Positions 1 to 8,442 are shown, numbered from the stretch's first letter. The stretch is 64,000 nucleotides of DNA from Hasllibacter sp. MH4015 (GCF_020177575.1 NZ_JAHTBK010000001.1:1299875-1363874); one strand, 5' to 3'. Notes: generated from the sequence alone by a model not told the origin. Numbers and translations: made by a program.

Positions 1-459
1 CCCGACAGCTTTGCAGGACGGACGCTGGGCATTCTCGTCTCGGAGGGTGTGGATGCCGATCTTGTTACGAGCCTGCAATCGCGGATCAAGGATGTCGGCG
101 GCAGTTGTAAGGTCGTTGCTCTAACCGTCGCCGGTGTGCGCTTGAGCGACGATGGCGAGCTTGAAGCCGATGAGAAAATCGAGGGCGGACCGTCTGTCCT
201 GTTCGATGCCGTCGCAGTCATCGTGACATCAGACGGAGCCGAGCAGATGGCAGATGTTCCTGAGGCACGGGATTTTGTGAGCGACGCTGTCTCGCATAAA
301 AAGTTCATTGCCTTCACGGATGGCGCCGAGAAGCTCTTCGAAGCGGCTGGCCTGGACGCGAACACAATCAAAGGGTGTTTCGCAGTGTCCGACGCCGAGT
401 CTCTGGACGCTTTCGTTGAACAGTTGAAAGAACTCCGGGCGTGGAGTCGGGGCGGCTAA
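1..459 (+). CDS. katE: Large-subunit catalase (HPII/KatE type), C-terminal domain, partial at window edge
   Basis: The frame is open from base 1 and ends at the TAA at 457-459, giving the last 152 residues. The segment carries GRTLGILVSEGVD, a GGPSVLFDAV stretch and a KKFIAFTDGAEKL stretch. These are typical of the flavodoxin/class-I-amidotransferase-like domain found only at the C-terminus of large-subunit catalases, which decompose hydrogen peroxide in the cytoplasm. The heme-binding catalase core would lie to the left, outside the window. A free-standing DJ-1/PfpI-like protein is less likely because there is no start codon with a ribosome site at the head of this frame. It heads a run of stress genes. 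Confidence 0.8.
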   Translation, partial: PDSFAGRTLGILVSEGVDADLVTSLQSRIKDVGGSCKVVALTVAGVRLSDDGELEADEKIEGGPSVLFDAVAVIVTSDGAEQMADVPEARDFVSDAVSHKKFIAFTDGAEKLFEAAGLDANTIKGCFAVSDAESLDAFVEQLKELRAWSRGG

Positions 460-499
460 AGGTATGTGCGTGGAGTATTTCGCAGGCGGGTTTCCGTAG

Positions 500-1756
500 C
501 TAGGTACCTGATCGTCGTTTGCTGATCTGATCCATCGCCCACCCCACCGAGAGGCCATGCAGCATGGTTGACAGGACAATCGTCAATGCAACGATGGCCC
601 AAAGCCGGTCGGCATCGGCGAAATCCTCCGATCCCAATGCGTAGCTCAGATAATAGATCGATCCGATGCCGCGAACGCCATAGACCGCAATTACTCCCCG
701 ATCCGTTCTCGGCAGCCCTAGTCCAATCCCCGATACCCATCCGAACACCGGACGCACCACGACCAGCAGAAGAACCGCCAGAGCGATATCGGACCATGCA
801 AGAGCAGGCAGAAGGAGCGGCAGTGCCGCGCCCAAACCGATCAGCAATAGCGCTGTGAGGGCATGTTCTATGGATTCGGAGAAGTCATGCAGCCGCTTGT
901 GAAAGTGGTGGTCCTCTTCGACACGCCGTAGGGCAAGACCCATGACGGCGACCGCCATGAACCCATAGCCTTCGACGAGCTCTGTCGCACCGTAGCACAG
1001 GAATACACCCGCGATTGCAACCACACCTGATCCGGTTTCGGCCAGAGCGGCATCCCTTGGAACCGAGAAGAGCAGATAGGCCAGAGCGTGTCCGAACATC
1101 CAACCGGCGAAAGTTCCCACAACGATCCTGTAAGCGACGTCGATGGCCAGCCAGTTTGTCAGCCAGTCCATCTCGGTAACGCCGTAGGCGAATACCGAAA
1201 TAGCAAGATAGACGAACGGGAACGCCAACCCGTCGTTCAGCGTCGCCTCCGTGGTCAGGGTGAACCGCACTGGATGTTCTTCGCCTTCCTGTGGCGGTCC
1301 GACCTGAACGTCGGCGGCCAGAACCGGATCGGTCGGGGACAGGACCGCACCGAGCAGCAGCGCGCCGGCAAGGGTGAACCCGCCCAAGGCTACTCCAAGG
1401 ATTGCCGTTGCCGCGATTGTCAGCGGCATGGCAATCACCAGCAAGCGCACGGTCGGACGCCACTTCTCCCAGGGGCCAAGGCGGTCGATGCGCATACCCG
1501 CACCGAAGAGGGCGGCAATCACGCAAATCTCGCTCGCACTCTCCCAGAGTTTGGGCTGCGACCGCGGATCGGGAACGGACGGAAGCTCCGCAATGATCAA
1601 GGCTGCGAATGCGGACAGCAAAATTATCAACGGCGCCGCCGCAGGTTCGCGTTCGGAGACAAGTCGCGGCAGCCATCTGGCCAGGACAATCACAGCGCCA
1701 ATGACGGCAAGCCAGAGATGGTAGGCACTGAACTCGAACAGGTGTTGCAATGTCAC
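500..1756 (-). CDS. Cation:proton antiporter (NhaP/CPA1 family)
   Basis: The product is a 418-residue polytopic membrane protein with about 12 hydrophobic segments. The motif GAVLSPTDPVLAADVQVG and the following TLTTEATLNDGLAFPFV stretch match the ion-binding core of CPA1 Na+(K+)/H+ antiporters, which exchange external protons for cytoplasmic cations across the inner membrane. I chose the GTG at 1756 because the longer frame up to 1879 adds an N-terminus that does not resemble the family, while the GTG follows an AAGGCGGGG-like ribosome site and leads straight into the first helix. It lies between catalase and the DUF3618 operon, which fits a role in salt or pH stress. The ion cannot be told from sequence. 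Confidence 0.85.
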   Translation of the reverse strand: MTLQHLFEFSAYHLWLAVIGAVIVLARWLPRLVSEREPAAAPLIILLSAFAALIIAELPSVPDPRSQPKLWESASEICVIAALFGAGMRIDRLGPWEKWRPTVRLLVIAMPLTIAATAILGVALGGFTLAGALLLGAVLSPTDPVLAADVQVGPPQEGEEHPVRFTLTTEATLNDGLAFPFVYLAISVFAYGVTEMDWLTNWLAIDVAYRIVVGTFAGWMFGHALAYLLFSVPRDAALAETGSGVVAIAGVFLCYGATELVEGYGFMAVAVMGLALRRVEEDHHFHKRLHDFSESIEHALTALLLIGLGAALPLLLPALAWSDIALAVLLLVVVRPVFGWVSGIGLGLPRTDRGVIAVYGVRGIGSIYYLSYALGSEDFADADRLWAIVALTIVLSTMLHGLSVGWAMDQISKRRSGT

Positions 1757-1875
1757 ACAGCCATTCCCCGCCTTTGTAATTGAACCGTGGCCGAACCCGA
1801 AAACGTCCTCCTGGCTGCTCTCGACGGGTCCAGTATGCCAATTTCCACAGGCTAGGTGCGGTAGGCCGGCGACCG

Positions 1876-1889
1876 TCAATCTACATTGA
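1876..1889. promoter_or_regulatory. Putative Crp/Fnr-type operator, TCAA-N6-TTGA box 1
   Basis: TCAATCTACATTGA is a palindrome with perfect 5-bp arms and a 4-bp spacer. It lies 56 bp before the ATG of the small membrane protein at 1945, which leads the stress operon. A weak -10-like TAAGCT is at 1911-1916, close to the place expected for an activator centred at -41.5. Related boxes occur at 6916, 11687, 16753, 24202 and 26292. Binding by the Crp/Fnr protein encoded at 15980 is inferred. Confidence 0.55.
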
Positions 1890-1944
1890 ACTGCGCATTC
1901 CTGGTTTCTCTAAGCTGCCAACAAAACTCAGGGAGCCCACGCAG

Positions 1945-2013
1945 ATGCACAATCTTTTCTATCTCATCGGACTGGTCGTGGTTGTTCTCGCGATCCTCAA
2001 CTTCATCGCATAG
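1945..2013 (+). CDS. Very small single-pass membrane protein (22 aa)
   Basis: An ATG preceded by a GGGAG ribosome site opens a 22-codon frame that is almost entirely hydrophobic (LFYLIGLVVVVLAILNF), followed by a stop and then by an operon of envelope stress genes 17 bp further on. Its compact form, ribosome site and position suggest a real membrane micropeptide and not chance. I recall similar tiny proteins of the NLFYLIG type in alphaproteobacterial stress operons, but no function is known. A longer in-frame start at 1780 would add residues with no coding character and run through the operator box, so I reject it. Confidence 0.55.
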   Translation: MHNLFYLIGLVVVVLAILNFIA

Positions 2014-2030
2014 CAAACAAGGAGGACGAC

Positions 2031-2606
2031 ATGGCTGATCCCAATTCCCCTGCCAAATCCGCGGAGACAACCCCGTCTTCTCGACCATCGAAAACCGAAG
2101 GTACGACGTCGGTTGCCGACGATGCGAAAGAAATCACATCCGATGTGTCGCAAAGGGCCGCGTCTCACGCTTCAGAAATGAAGGACAAGGCCGTCTCCTA
2201 TGCCGAAAGCCAGAAATACAGCGTGGCAGAAGAAGGTCACAACGTTGCTTCGGCCCTACGGAAGGCGGCTGACGAGATGCGATCGGGATCGCCGCAAGAG
2301 CGAACCCTCGGGCAAATTGCGGACGGGATCGCAGACGCGTCTGACGCCATCAAGAACAAGGATATGAGCGAGATCGTGGGTGATCTGAACGGGTTTGCAC
2401 GGCGCAATCCGACGGTCTTTCTCGGTGCGGCCGCGCTTCTGGGTTTTGTCGCCGTGCGCTTCGCGAAGGCGAGCAATGATGGCAGCGCGCAGTCAGGCCT
2501 GTCGGATTTTGGGGCCACCTCGTCCTCGACGGCCCGCGACCGTTCCGGCACGCAGACATCCTCGGTCACGCCTGGTCAAACGACATCACAAGGAGCTCGG
2601 ACATGA
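2031..2606 (+). CDS. Nutrient-deprivation/stress-induced protein-like, membrane-anchored
   Basis: The 191-residue product is rich in Ser, Thr, Ala and acidic residues. A long amphipathic central part resembles LEA-like and YtjA/ElaB-like helices (SHASEMKDKAVSYAESQ), and a hydrophobic segment near residues 130-147 (NPTVFLGAAALLGFVAVRF) is followed by a low-complexity tail. This layout is seen in alphaproteobacterial proteins annotated as nutrient-deprivation-induced, which precede phage-holin-like and DUF3618 genes exactly as here. A GGAGG ribosome site precedes the ATG. The stop overlaps the next start by 4 bp, so the two are probably translationally coupled. The biochemical role is unknown. 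Confidence 0.65.
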   Translation: MADPNSPAKSAETTPSSRPSKTEGTTSVADDAKEITSDVSQRAASHASEMKDKAVSYAESQKYSVAEEGHNVASALRKAADEMRSGSPQERTLGQIADGIADASDAIKNKDMSEIVGDLNGFARRNPTVFLGAAALLGFVAVRFAKASNDGSAQSGLSDFGATSSSTARDRSGTQTSSVTPGQTTSQGART

Positions 2607-2998
2607 GTGAGACGTCAAAATCCGCAAGCGGTCTCGTCGGCGACGCGCTCGGTCACGTAAGTGCCCTTGTACGCAACGAGGTCGATCTCGCCCGGGCCGA
2701 GGTCAACGAAAACCTGAAGTCCGCCGGCGTTGCCATCGGTCTCATCGTCGGTGCGGTGGTGGTCGCGCTTGTGGCCTTGAACGTGCTCGTCGCGGCCGTG
2801 GTCGCCGGTCTGACGGAAGCGGGCCTGCATGGCGGTTGGGCTGCGCTGATCGTTGGCGTGGTGCTTGCCGGAATTGCCTACGCGATGGCGCACAAGGGCA
2901 CCAGCGATCTCAAGTTGAGCAGCCTCGCACCGACGCGCACCGCAGAGAACCTCAAACGCGACGCCGAAGCCGTGAAGGAGGCTTACAATGACGACTGA
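2603..2998 (+). CDS. Phage-holin superfamily III / DUF1469 membrane protein
   Basis: The 131-residue protein has a helical N-terminal region with the family signature of a receptor-like helix (HVSALVRNEVDLARAEVNENL). Two adjacent transmembrane segments follow at about residues 45-70 and 78-97, then a short charged tail. This is the layout of DUF1469 proteins, small inner-membrane proteins that occur with DUF3618 proteins in proteobacteria. It overlaps the previous gene by 4 bp and the next by 11 bp, so the three form one operon. Despite the family name there is no sign of prophage genes here. Confidence 0.8.
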   Translation: MSETSKSASGLVGDALGHVSALVRNEVDLARAEVNENLKSAGVAIGLIVGAVVVALVALNVLVAAVVAGLTEAGLHGGWAALIVGVVLAGIAYAMAHKGTSDLKLSSLAPTRTAENLKRDAEAVKEAYNDD

Positions 2999-4109
2999 TA
3001 CCCGCACCCCAGAAGAGATCGAACGCGACATCGAACGCGAGCGCGCCGGTCTGACGAATACGATCGAAGATCTACAGGACAAGTTTTCTGTGGAAACGCT
3101 CGCCCGGCAGTTCACCGACCATCTACGCGAGAATGGCAGTGACATCGGTCGTTCGGTCTCGCAGTCGGTCAAAGACAATCCAATGGCCGTGGCTCTGACC
3201 GGGATCGGACTTGCCTGGATGATCTTCGGCGGCGGATCCTCGTCGCAGCGTCCGAACTACCAGCGCCATCACGACGATAACGACCGATATCGCTTCGCGT
3301 CGGACCGGCGTCAACGCCCTGGGCTTGACTATGATCGCGGTGACCGGTCGCTGGGTCGCGACACCGAGCTGGCGTGGCTGCAATCCGGTGGCGGGCAGAA
3401 GTATGGCACCACGCGCACAACCTCCGACCTCGGTGATGGCAATTCTGACTCCGAAGGCGCATCGATCAAAGACGCCGCGGAAACAGCCGGGACGAAAGTG
3501 AAGGAGACCGCACAGTCCGTGTCCGACAGCGCATCCTCGACTGTGCAATCGGCAAAAGAGGGAGTATCGGATGCGGCGGATCGCACCACAGCTCAGGCCG
3601 CGGCACTTCGTGATCGCCTGTTTGAAGGGACGGAGAAACTTTCCGAAGAGGCGCGCAATCGTGTGGTTGCAGCGCGGCAGCATGCCTGGGACTCTTACCA
3701 GGCTGCGCAACGCCATGCCCGGAAAGGTCAGCGGCGTGCCGCCGAACTCTACGAAGATCAGCCGCTGATCGGAGGGGCGCTGGCCTTTGCCGTGGGCGCC
3801 GCCGTCGCTGCAGCTCTCCCGCGCACGCAGATGGAAGACGACTATTTGGGCGAACAGAGCGATGCAGCGATCGCCGAGGCCGAACGCGTGTTCCAGGAAG
3901 AAAAGTCCAAGCTGACGGAGGTTGCGAAAGCGGCCGGGAACGAAGCGAAAAAGGCTGTGAAGGATGTTAAAGACACGGCAGATTCGAAGGCGTCTTCCAA
4001 AACTGCTGCCAAGTCTGCCGCAAAGACCGTCAAAAAGGCGGGCGAGCGTGTCACGAGGGCGGCGAAGGATGAGGCAAAGAAACAGGATTTTGGCAAGCCA
4101 AAGTCCTGA
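2988..4109 (+). CDS. DUF3618 domain-containing membrane protein
   Basis: The N-terminal 80 residues hold the DUF3618 signature: RTPEEIERDIERERAGLTNT, then a DNPMAVALTGIGLAW membrane-facing segment. A long Ala/Lys/Asp-rich helical region follows, with repeated KDAAETAGTKVKETAQSVSD-like heptads. A second hydrophobic stretch (PLIGGALAFAVGAAVAAALP) is near residue 265, and the tail is Lys/Ala-rich. A GGAGG site precedes the ATG. The protein is longer than many family members because of the repetitive tail. It probably sits in the inner membrane as a coiled, LEA-like stress protein; no activity is known. Confidence 0.8.
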   Translation: MTTDTRTPEEIERDIERERAGLTNTIEDLQDKFSVETLARQFTDHLRENGSDIGRSVSQSVKDNPMAVALTGIGLAWMIFGGGSSSQRPNYQRHHDDNDRYRFASDRRQRPGLDYDRGDRSLGRDTELAWLQSGGGQKYGTTRTTSDLGDGNSDSEGASIKDAAETAGTKVKETAQSVSDSASSTVQSAKEGVSDAADRTTAQAAALRDRLFEGTEKLSEEARNRVVAARQHAWDSYQAAQRHARKGQRRAAELYEDQPLIGGALAFAVGAAVAAALPRTQMEDDYLGEQSDAAIAEAERVFQEEKSKLTEVAKAAGNEAKKAVKDVKDTADSKASSKTAAKSAAKTVKKAGERVTRAAKDEAKKQDFGKPKS

Positions 4110-4175
4110 TACACAATTTGTCGGGCCATACTCAGACCGCGCTACTATGAGCGCTATCGCGAGGGAGGGGGTGTA

Positions 4176-5115
4176 ATGGCCAGAGGACGTGAGGCGGAGA
4201 CACCTACAGAGATTCCAGCGAAAGGCTGGAAGGATATCGCCTTCCGGGTGAAAGACGAGATCGCCGCCGATCATGTCGGACTGATCTCCGCCGGTGTTGC
4301 TTTCTATGCCTTGATGGCAATCTTCCCCGCGATCACGGCGTTGATGGCGCTTGCAGGGCTGGTGTTCGAACCCGAGCAGTGACGGCGCAACTGGAAACCC
4401 TCGCTTCCTTCATGCCCGAGGATGCCGCGCAGATCATTCTAGATCAGGCCGTTGCCGTGACCGAATCGCAGAATGCCGGACTGGGTCTGGCCTTCTTCGT
4501 CGGCATCGCGATCGCGATCTATTCTGCATCCAAAGGCATGGCGAGCCTGATCGAAGGTCTGAATGGGGCCTGCGACGAGGAAGAGACGCGGGTTACGTCA
4601 AACGGACAGCACTCCCGCTTGGTCTGACTTTATTCCTGATCATCGGCATATTGGCAGGGTTGGCGGCTGCTCTGGCAGTGCCCGCTCTACTTGGAGCAAT
4701 CAACCTTCCGGCATGGATCGAACTTATCCTTCAGATCGGGCGATGGCTCCTTTTGGCGCTTCTGACGATCCTGGGCCTCGCCGTCCTTTATCGGTTCGGT
4801 CCGTCGCGGGACAAGCCCGAATGGCAGTGGCTGACGCCGGGCGCGATCCTCGCCTGCGTCGTATGGCTGGTCGCCTCGATCACGTTCTCCGTCTATGTCA
4901 GCAATTTCGGTAGCTACAACGAGACCTTCGGCAGTCTGGCCGGTGTGATTGTCCTCCTCATGTGGCTGTGGTTGTCTGCGTTCATCATTCTAATGGGGGC
5001 GGAGCTTAATGCCGAGATGGAAGCGCAAACCCGGCGCGATACGACCACCGGTCCTGATGAGCCTATGGGCGCGCGGGGAGCGCAGAAGGCGGATAAACTC
5101 GGGGAGCAGGCCTGA
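4176..5115 (+). pseudogene. YihY/virulence factor BrkB family membrane protein, split by two -1 frameshifts
   Basis: Three consecutive frames together rebuild one YihY protein. Frame one covers 4176-4382 (DHVGLISAGVAFYALMAIFP, a family hallmark). Frame two covers about 4380-4593 (SASKGMASLIEGLN). Frame three runs to 5115 (SNFGSYNETFGSLAGVIV, MLWLWLSAFIILMGAELNAE-like). Each switch can be repaired by restoring a single G: one before TGACGGCG at 4380, one in the GGG run at about 4591-4593. YihY proteins have six or seven transmembrane helices and unknown transport function. The gene follows the DUF3618 operon, a usual neighbour. Two lesions of the same type could also be sequencing errors. Confidence 0.75.
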
Positions 5116-5181
5116 TCAGCCCCTCTCCCTGTGCTCGTGCTTTCAGTTGCAGTGCCGGGCGAAAGAGGGGACTTCAGTGCC

Positions 5182-5499
5182 ATGAAAACTGACTACCCCG
5201 TTACGCCGGATGGTCGATACTTCGTCGCAAAGGACCGGCTCTGGCGTTGTACTAATCCCGATCTGACGGACAGCGAGCGACGGACCTATGTCAAGGAACT
5301 GATGGAAGCCCGGCGCGCCGTCAAACATGCCTCGACCCAGACTGAATTGCGGGCAGCGCGATCATCAGTGCAGCGCGCCAAGGAATGCCTCGGCGAACGT
5401 GGACCGGTTTGGTGGGACGATGGTGCGGAGGACGTGACCCGATATCACCCTAAGAACACTGAATATGCTGATTGGTGGGCAGAGATCTCTGGCGAGTAG
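5182..5499 (+). CDS. Conserved hypothetical protein (105 aa)
   Basis: A soluble protein that starts MKTDYPVTPDGRYFV and continues with an RLWRC-NPDLT stretch. It has a charged helical middle (KELMEARRAVKHA) and a conserved-looking end (GERGPVWWDDGAED, then YADWWAEI). I recall very similar short proteins across Rhizobiales and Methylobacterium, sometimes misnamed biopolymer transporter Tol, but no function is established. GAAAGAGGGG precedes the ATG; the longer frame from 5131 lacks a ribosome site. It is convergent with the DUF3253 gene, with a short TAGCGC/GCGCTA hairpin at about 5502-5516 between them. Confidence 0.7.
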   Translation: MKTDYPVTPDGRYFVAKDRLWRCTNPDLTDSERRTYVKELMEARRAVKHASTQTELRAARSSVQRAKECLGERGPVWWDDGAEDVTRYHPKNTEYADWWAEISGE

Positions 5500-5512
5500 A
5501 TAGCGCGGTGCG

Positions 5513-5791
5513 CTAGTCCGGCTGGATCGCAATACGATAGATGCCGGAGAAGTCATCCGGATCGACGGGCTGACCGCCCTGTTTGATCGCGATTCGACCG
5601 GTTTTCGCAGCGTCGATTGCACAATCGCGAATAGGACCCATCAACGGTCGCCACGCTTCGGGATCACCACTGGCAATCTCGCGGGCGACTTCCGAAGGAC
5701 AGATGGTTTTCTCCGGCCCTCTCTGGAAGGCGAGACGCATCATCGTCTCATCAATTTGATGGTTTGTGGGGGTAGTGAGCTTCTTATTCAT
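5513..5791 (-). CDS. DUF3253 domain-containing protein
   Basis: The 92-residue protein matches the DUF3253 winged-helix-like family: a helical start, the KTICPSEVARE-like helix, WRPLMGPIRDCAIDAAKTGRIAI, and a final GGQPVDPDDFSGIYRIAI hairpin. Members are small stand-alone proteins of unknown function that are common beside photolyase and stress genes in proteobacteria. Nothing shows how it is regulated. The start at 5791 is the first in the frame. Confidence 0.8.
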   Translation of the reverse strand: MNKKLTTPTNHQIDETMMRLAFQRGPEKTICPSEVAREIASGDPEAWRPLMGPIRDCAIDAAKTGRIAIKQGGQPVDPDDFSGIYRIAIQPD

Positions 5792-5872
5792 GATCCTGTT
5801 CGAACATCATGGCGCTTACCCAGGGTCACTTGCACGCATCACCCTCCTGACAAGTTGGCGCGTCGCTGAGGG

Positions 5873-6478
5873 CTATGCTGTTCGTTCGCTGCGGGCCAAG
5901 AAGACCGCCGCGACCCCCATCAGACCTGAAGATGCACGGTTGATGATCCGTCGTCTCAAAGGCGTAAGAGCGTGAACGCCGACAAGCGCACCTGCCGACA
6001 CCCAGAGCAAAGCGGCCACCCCTTCGGCCACCAGGTAGAGCGCGCCAAGGGCAAAAAGCTGCGGCATCATCGGCGCAGTATCGGACACGAACTGGGGCAG
6101 AAAGGCTGTCAGGAGAAGATAGGCTTTTGGATTGCCCATCAAGGTCAGGAATTCGCGGCGCATGAGGGTGGATACGTCCGGTGCCTCCAGCTCGGCCGAA
6201 ACATCCGCTCGCCAGAACTGAACGGCCAGAAAGAGCAGGTAGGCGACCCCGATCCATTTAAGAATGACGAAGGCGACCTCCGATGTCCGCAGGAGCACAT
6301 CCAGACCGAGCGAGACCAGGACGACAAGCACAGCCCAGGCGGCGAGACGGCCGACGATGCTTTTTGCGGTGCGCCGCCATCCGGCTTTGGTCGCGGACAC
6401 GAATGCAAGAAGGTTGTTCGCCCCAGGCGATGCACCGAGCAGAAGCGCCGCCGGAAGGAAGATCAGAAGCTGTCCAAT
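5873..6478 (-). CDS. LysE/RhtB-family amino-acid exporter with no standard start codon
   Basis: The reading frame encodes a LysE-type exporter. A first helix at 6478-6410 ends in the family motif GASPGANNLLAF; further helices and the NPKAYLLLTAFLPQF signature follow. LysE proteins export amino acids or homoserine-lactone-like solutes through the inner membrane. The homology begins at the ATT codon at 6476-6478 (I-G-Q-L-L-I-F), but no ATG, GTG or TTG occurs in frame before it back to the csbD terminator. The first ordinary start, GTG at 6400, would delete helix one and the PGAN motif. Either ATT is used or the start codon has been lost, so this may be a recent pseudogene. Confidence 0.6.
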   Translation of the reverse strand: MGQLLIFLPAALLLGASPGANNLLAFVSATKAGWRRTAKSIVGRLAAWAVLVVLVSLGLDVLLRTSEVAFVILKWIGVAYLLFLAVQFWRADVSAELEAPDVSTLMRREFLTLMGNPKAYLLLTAFLPQFVSDTAPMMPQLFALGALYLVAEGVAALLWVSAGALVGVHALTPLRRRIINRASSGLMGVAAVFLARSERTA

Positions 6479-6561
6479 GTCGTTGTCGCAGGTCTCCGAT
6501 GTGAATCGTGGATAAACCTCGATGCTATGCGCGATGCCCCGGGCGGCAAAGCTCGTTCGAG

Positions 6562-6585
6562 AAAAACCCGCCGTGACGGCGGGTT
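6562..6585 (-). terminator. Rho-independent terminator of csbD
   Basis: On the minus strand CCCGCCG-TCA-CGGCGGG forms a 7-bp GC-rich stem (6567-6583) followed by TTTTT. It lies 27 bp after the csbD stop and before the lysE homology. Confidence 0.85.
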
Positions 6586-6610
6586 CCTCTCTTGCACCTC
6601 GGCAAACGAA

Positions 6611-6808
6611 TCAGAGCGACCGCTGCCAGCGATCAACCTCTTCTTCGGCCTCTTCCTTGGTCTTGCCGTAGCGCTCCTGAACCTTGCCAGCGAGTTGGTC
6701 ACGTTTGCCGGCAGCGACGTCGAGGTCATCATTCGTGAGCTCGCCCCATTGTTCCTGGGCTTTGCCTTTCATCTGCTGCCATTGGCCTTCGATCTGATCC
6801 CAGTTCAT
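6611..6808 (-). CDS. CsbD-family general stress protein
   Basis: The 65-residue product is a textbook CsbD protein: MNWDQIEGQWQQMKGKAQEQ, then WGELTNDDLDVAAGKRDQLA and GKVQERYGKTKEEAEEEVD. The family is small, acidic, helical and strongly induced by stress in many bacteria; its biochemical role is not known. AAGGAGGAG precedes the ATG at 6808. Upstream there is a -10-like TAGAAT (6888-6893, minus strand) and a TCAA-N6-TTAA box at 6916-6929, centred near -41. An intrinsic terminator follows, so the gene is monocistronic. Confidence 0.93.
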   Translation of the reverse strand: MNWDQIEGQWQQMKGKAQEQWGELTNDDLDVAAGKRDQLAGKVQERYGKTKEEAEEEVDRWQRSL

Positions 6809-6887
6809 GGTCTCCTCCTTAGTTTACGTGGATCGACGCTCTGACGAGTAGCCCGTCCGAGCGGAGACGCGGGATTGCGTCGGAGCA

Positions 6888-6929
6888 ATTCTAACGTGCC
6901 AGCACGCCACTGGTTTCAAGACAGCTTAA
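6888..6929 (-). promoter_or_regulatory. Putative csbD promoter with Crp/Fnr-type box 2
   Basis: The box TCAAGACAGCTTAA (6916-6929) differs by one base from the TCAA-N6-TTGA form seen elsewhere in the island. On the minus strand it is followed by TAGAAT at 6888-6893, five of six matches to TATAAT. The centre of the box lies about 41 bp before the predicted start point, the spacing of a class-II Crp/Fnr-activated promoter. Confidence 0.55.
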
Positions 6930-6987
6930 TGCCTCCGCAGTTGCAGTCCGACCGTTGATTTGTATATCAGACGCCAAAATCTGAGCG

Positions 6988-8442
6988 TTAAAGCAGATCG
7001 TGCGGCATGCCGTCCGGCACATCGATAGACACGGTCTTTCTCTTCGCCCAATTTTCCAACCATTCTACCGCTCCCGGTCGTTTCCGGATAGCCCGGTCGG
7101 ATTTCGGCGCCACCCAGCCGTAGATCGGCTGTTCGCGGTAGCTCGGTTTGGACATGCCGAAAACCCATCGCATATTGCCGTAGGTCGCCGGGTCCCGTCC
7201 GTCGAGGGATAGGCGGTCGTTGAGATAGCAGGCGGTATTCCAAGCGGTCTCCGGATCCCGCGTCCACTTGATGATCTGCTTGCCCCAATACATGCGCAGA
7301 TTGTTGTGCATGTACCCGGTCTCAAGCCACTGGCGCTGCGCAGCGTTCCAGGTTTCGTCGTCAGTTCGGCCGTGTACGAGATCGGTGAGGGAATAAAGAA
7401 CTGGGCGTTCGTCATCGGCGTGGTCCAGCAACGACTGGCGCGGGCGCTCCGGTACCGTCTGAAAACCGTCGGGCTGGTCTGCCTGATAGGCGAGATAGTG
7501 AAAATATTCGCGCCAGGTCAGAAGCTCGTCGAGATATTTCCATTTCGCGTTGGCCGGCGCATCCGCCGCTCGAACCGCAGCGGTGATGACGCGTGGCCCG
7601 ATCACCCCGAAATGCAGATAGGGCGACAGGCGCGAGACACTGTCCTCTTCGGCCGGGTTGTTGCGGCGATAAGGATATGTCTTCAGCGAATACTCAATGA
7701 ACTCGGCAAGCGCTGTCTCAGCGGCTGCCGCTGTCGGCGGAAACTCGGGGCAGGGGAGCAGGCTGTGATCGATCACACATTCGGAGATGATCGATCTGAT
7801 CTTTGCGTCGGACTTGTCGGCCAAGCCTTCATCGGCAAAGCAGACGTTACCCTCATAGAGCCCGCACCGGCTGTCGAAGTCCGCAGCATGAGCTTCGTAA
7901 ATCGACCGCAGCTCGCCGCTGGCCTTGCGGAACGCCGGCGTGGTCGAGAGGTTGTCGGGCAGCATTTGCGTCGGCACCAGACGGGCGGTGTCGATCGCGA
8001 AGACCGCGCGGTCACAGCGTTCTGCGAACCGCTTTGCCTGCACCCGGGCGACGAAGACCGGGTGATCGTCGGTAACGACGGCGGCAGCGCTTTCGGCCAA
8101 CCGGTAGACCAGACCTTTCTCACGACGTTCGTCACGGTCGACATAGGTTACACACCGCAGCCCACGCCGTTTGCAGCCTTGTTGAAGATCGCGGCTCGCG
8201 CCCAGAAGGAAGGCGTGCAACCTATTCGATGCATAGGGGTAATCTTCCCGTACGCCATGATAGACCAACACAGGCAGGTTGAGCTGATTGCCCAGATCAA
8301 CCGCCCCGTCGATGGCAGGATTGTCCCAGGCGCGAAGCGTCTGCTGCAGCCAGCAAAGAACATAAGCCGTCTTCGTTTGGTTGACTGGCTGCGTGTTCAA
8401 CGCTCGCACGCGGTCGGCAATATCCGATGACCAGTCAGGCAT
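6988..8442 (-). CDS. Deoxyribodipyrimidine photolyase, class II-like
   Basis: The 485-residue protein has an N-terminal Rossmann-type antenna domain (YVLCWLQQTLRAWDN; later LRSIYEAH) and a C-terminal helical FAD domain. In the FAD domain, LDELLTWREYFHYLAY, ETGYMHNNLRMYWGKQI and NDRLSLDGRDPATYGNM match class II CPD photolyases, which use light and FADH- to split cyclobutane pyrimidine dimers. I chose the ATG at 8442; it overlaps the stop of the upstream photolyase-like gene by 8 bp, so the two are translationally coupled. Whether it repairs DNA or acts as a photoreceptor cannot be settled, but the Trp-rich FAD region looks intact. Confidence 0.8.
   Translation of the reverse strand: MPDWSSDIADRVRALNTQPVNQTKTAYVLCWLQQTLRAWDNPAIDGAVDLGNQLNLPVLVYHGVREDYPYASNRLHAFLLGASRDLQQGCKRRGLRCVTYVDRDERREKGLVYRLAESAAAVVTDDHPVFVARVQAKRFAERCDRAVFAIDTARLVPTQMLPDNLSTTPAFRKASGELRSIYEAHAADFDSRCGLYEGNVCFADEGLADKSDAKIRSIISECVIDHSLLPCPEFPPTAAAAETALAEFIEYSLKTYPYRRNNPAEEDSVSRLSPYLHFGVIGPRVITAAVRAADAPANAKWKYLDELLTWREYFHYLAYQADQPDGFQTVPERPRQSLLDHADDERPVLYSLTDLVHGRTDDETWNAAQRQWLETGYMHNNLRMYWGKQIIKWTRDPETAWNTACYLNDRLSLDGRDPATYGNMRWVFGMSKPSYREQPIYGWVAPKSDRAIRKRPGAVEWLENWAKRKTVSIDVPDGMPHDLL

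Noticed and set aside
2603..2998. Prophage, because one gene is of the phage-holin superfamily
   Set aside because: The protein belongs to a bacterial stress operon with DUF3618; no capsid, tail or lysis gene is near.
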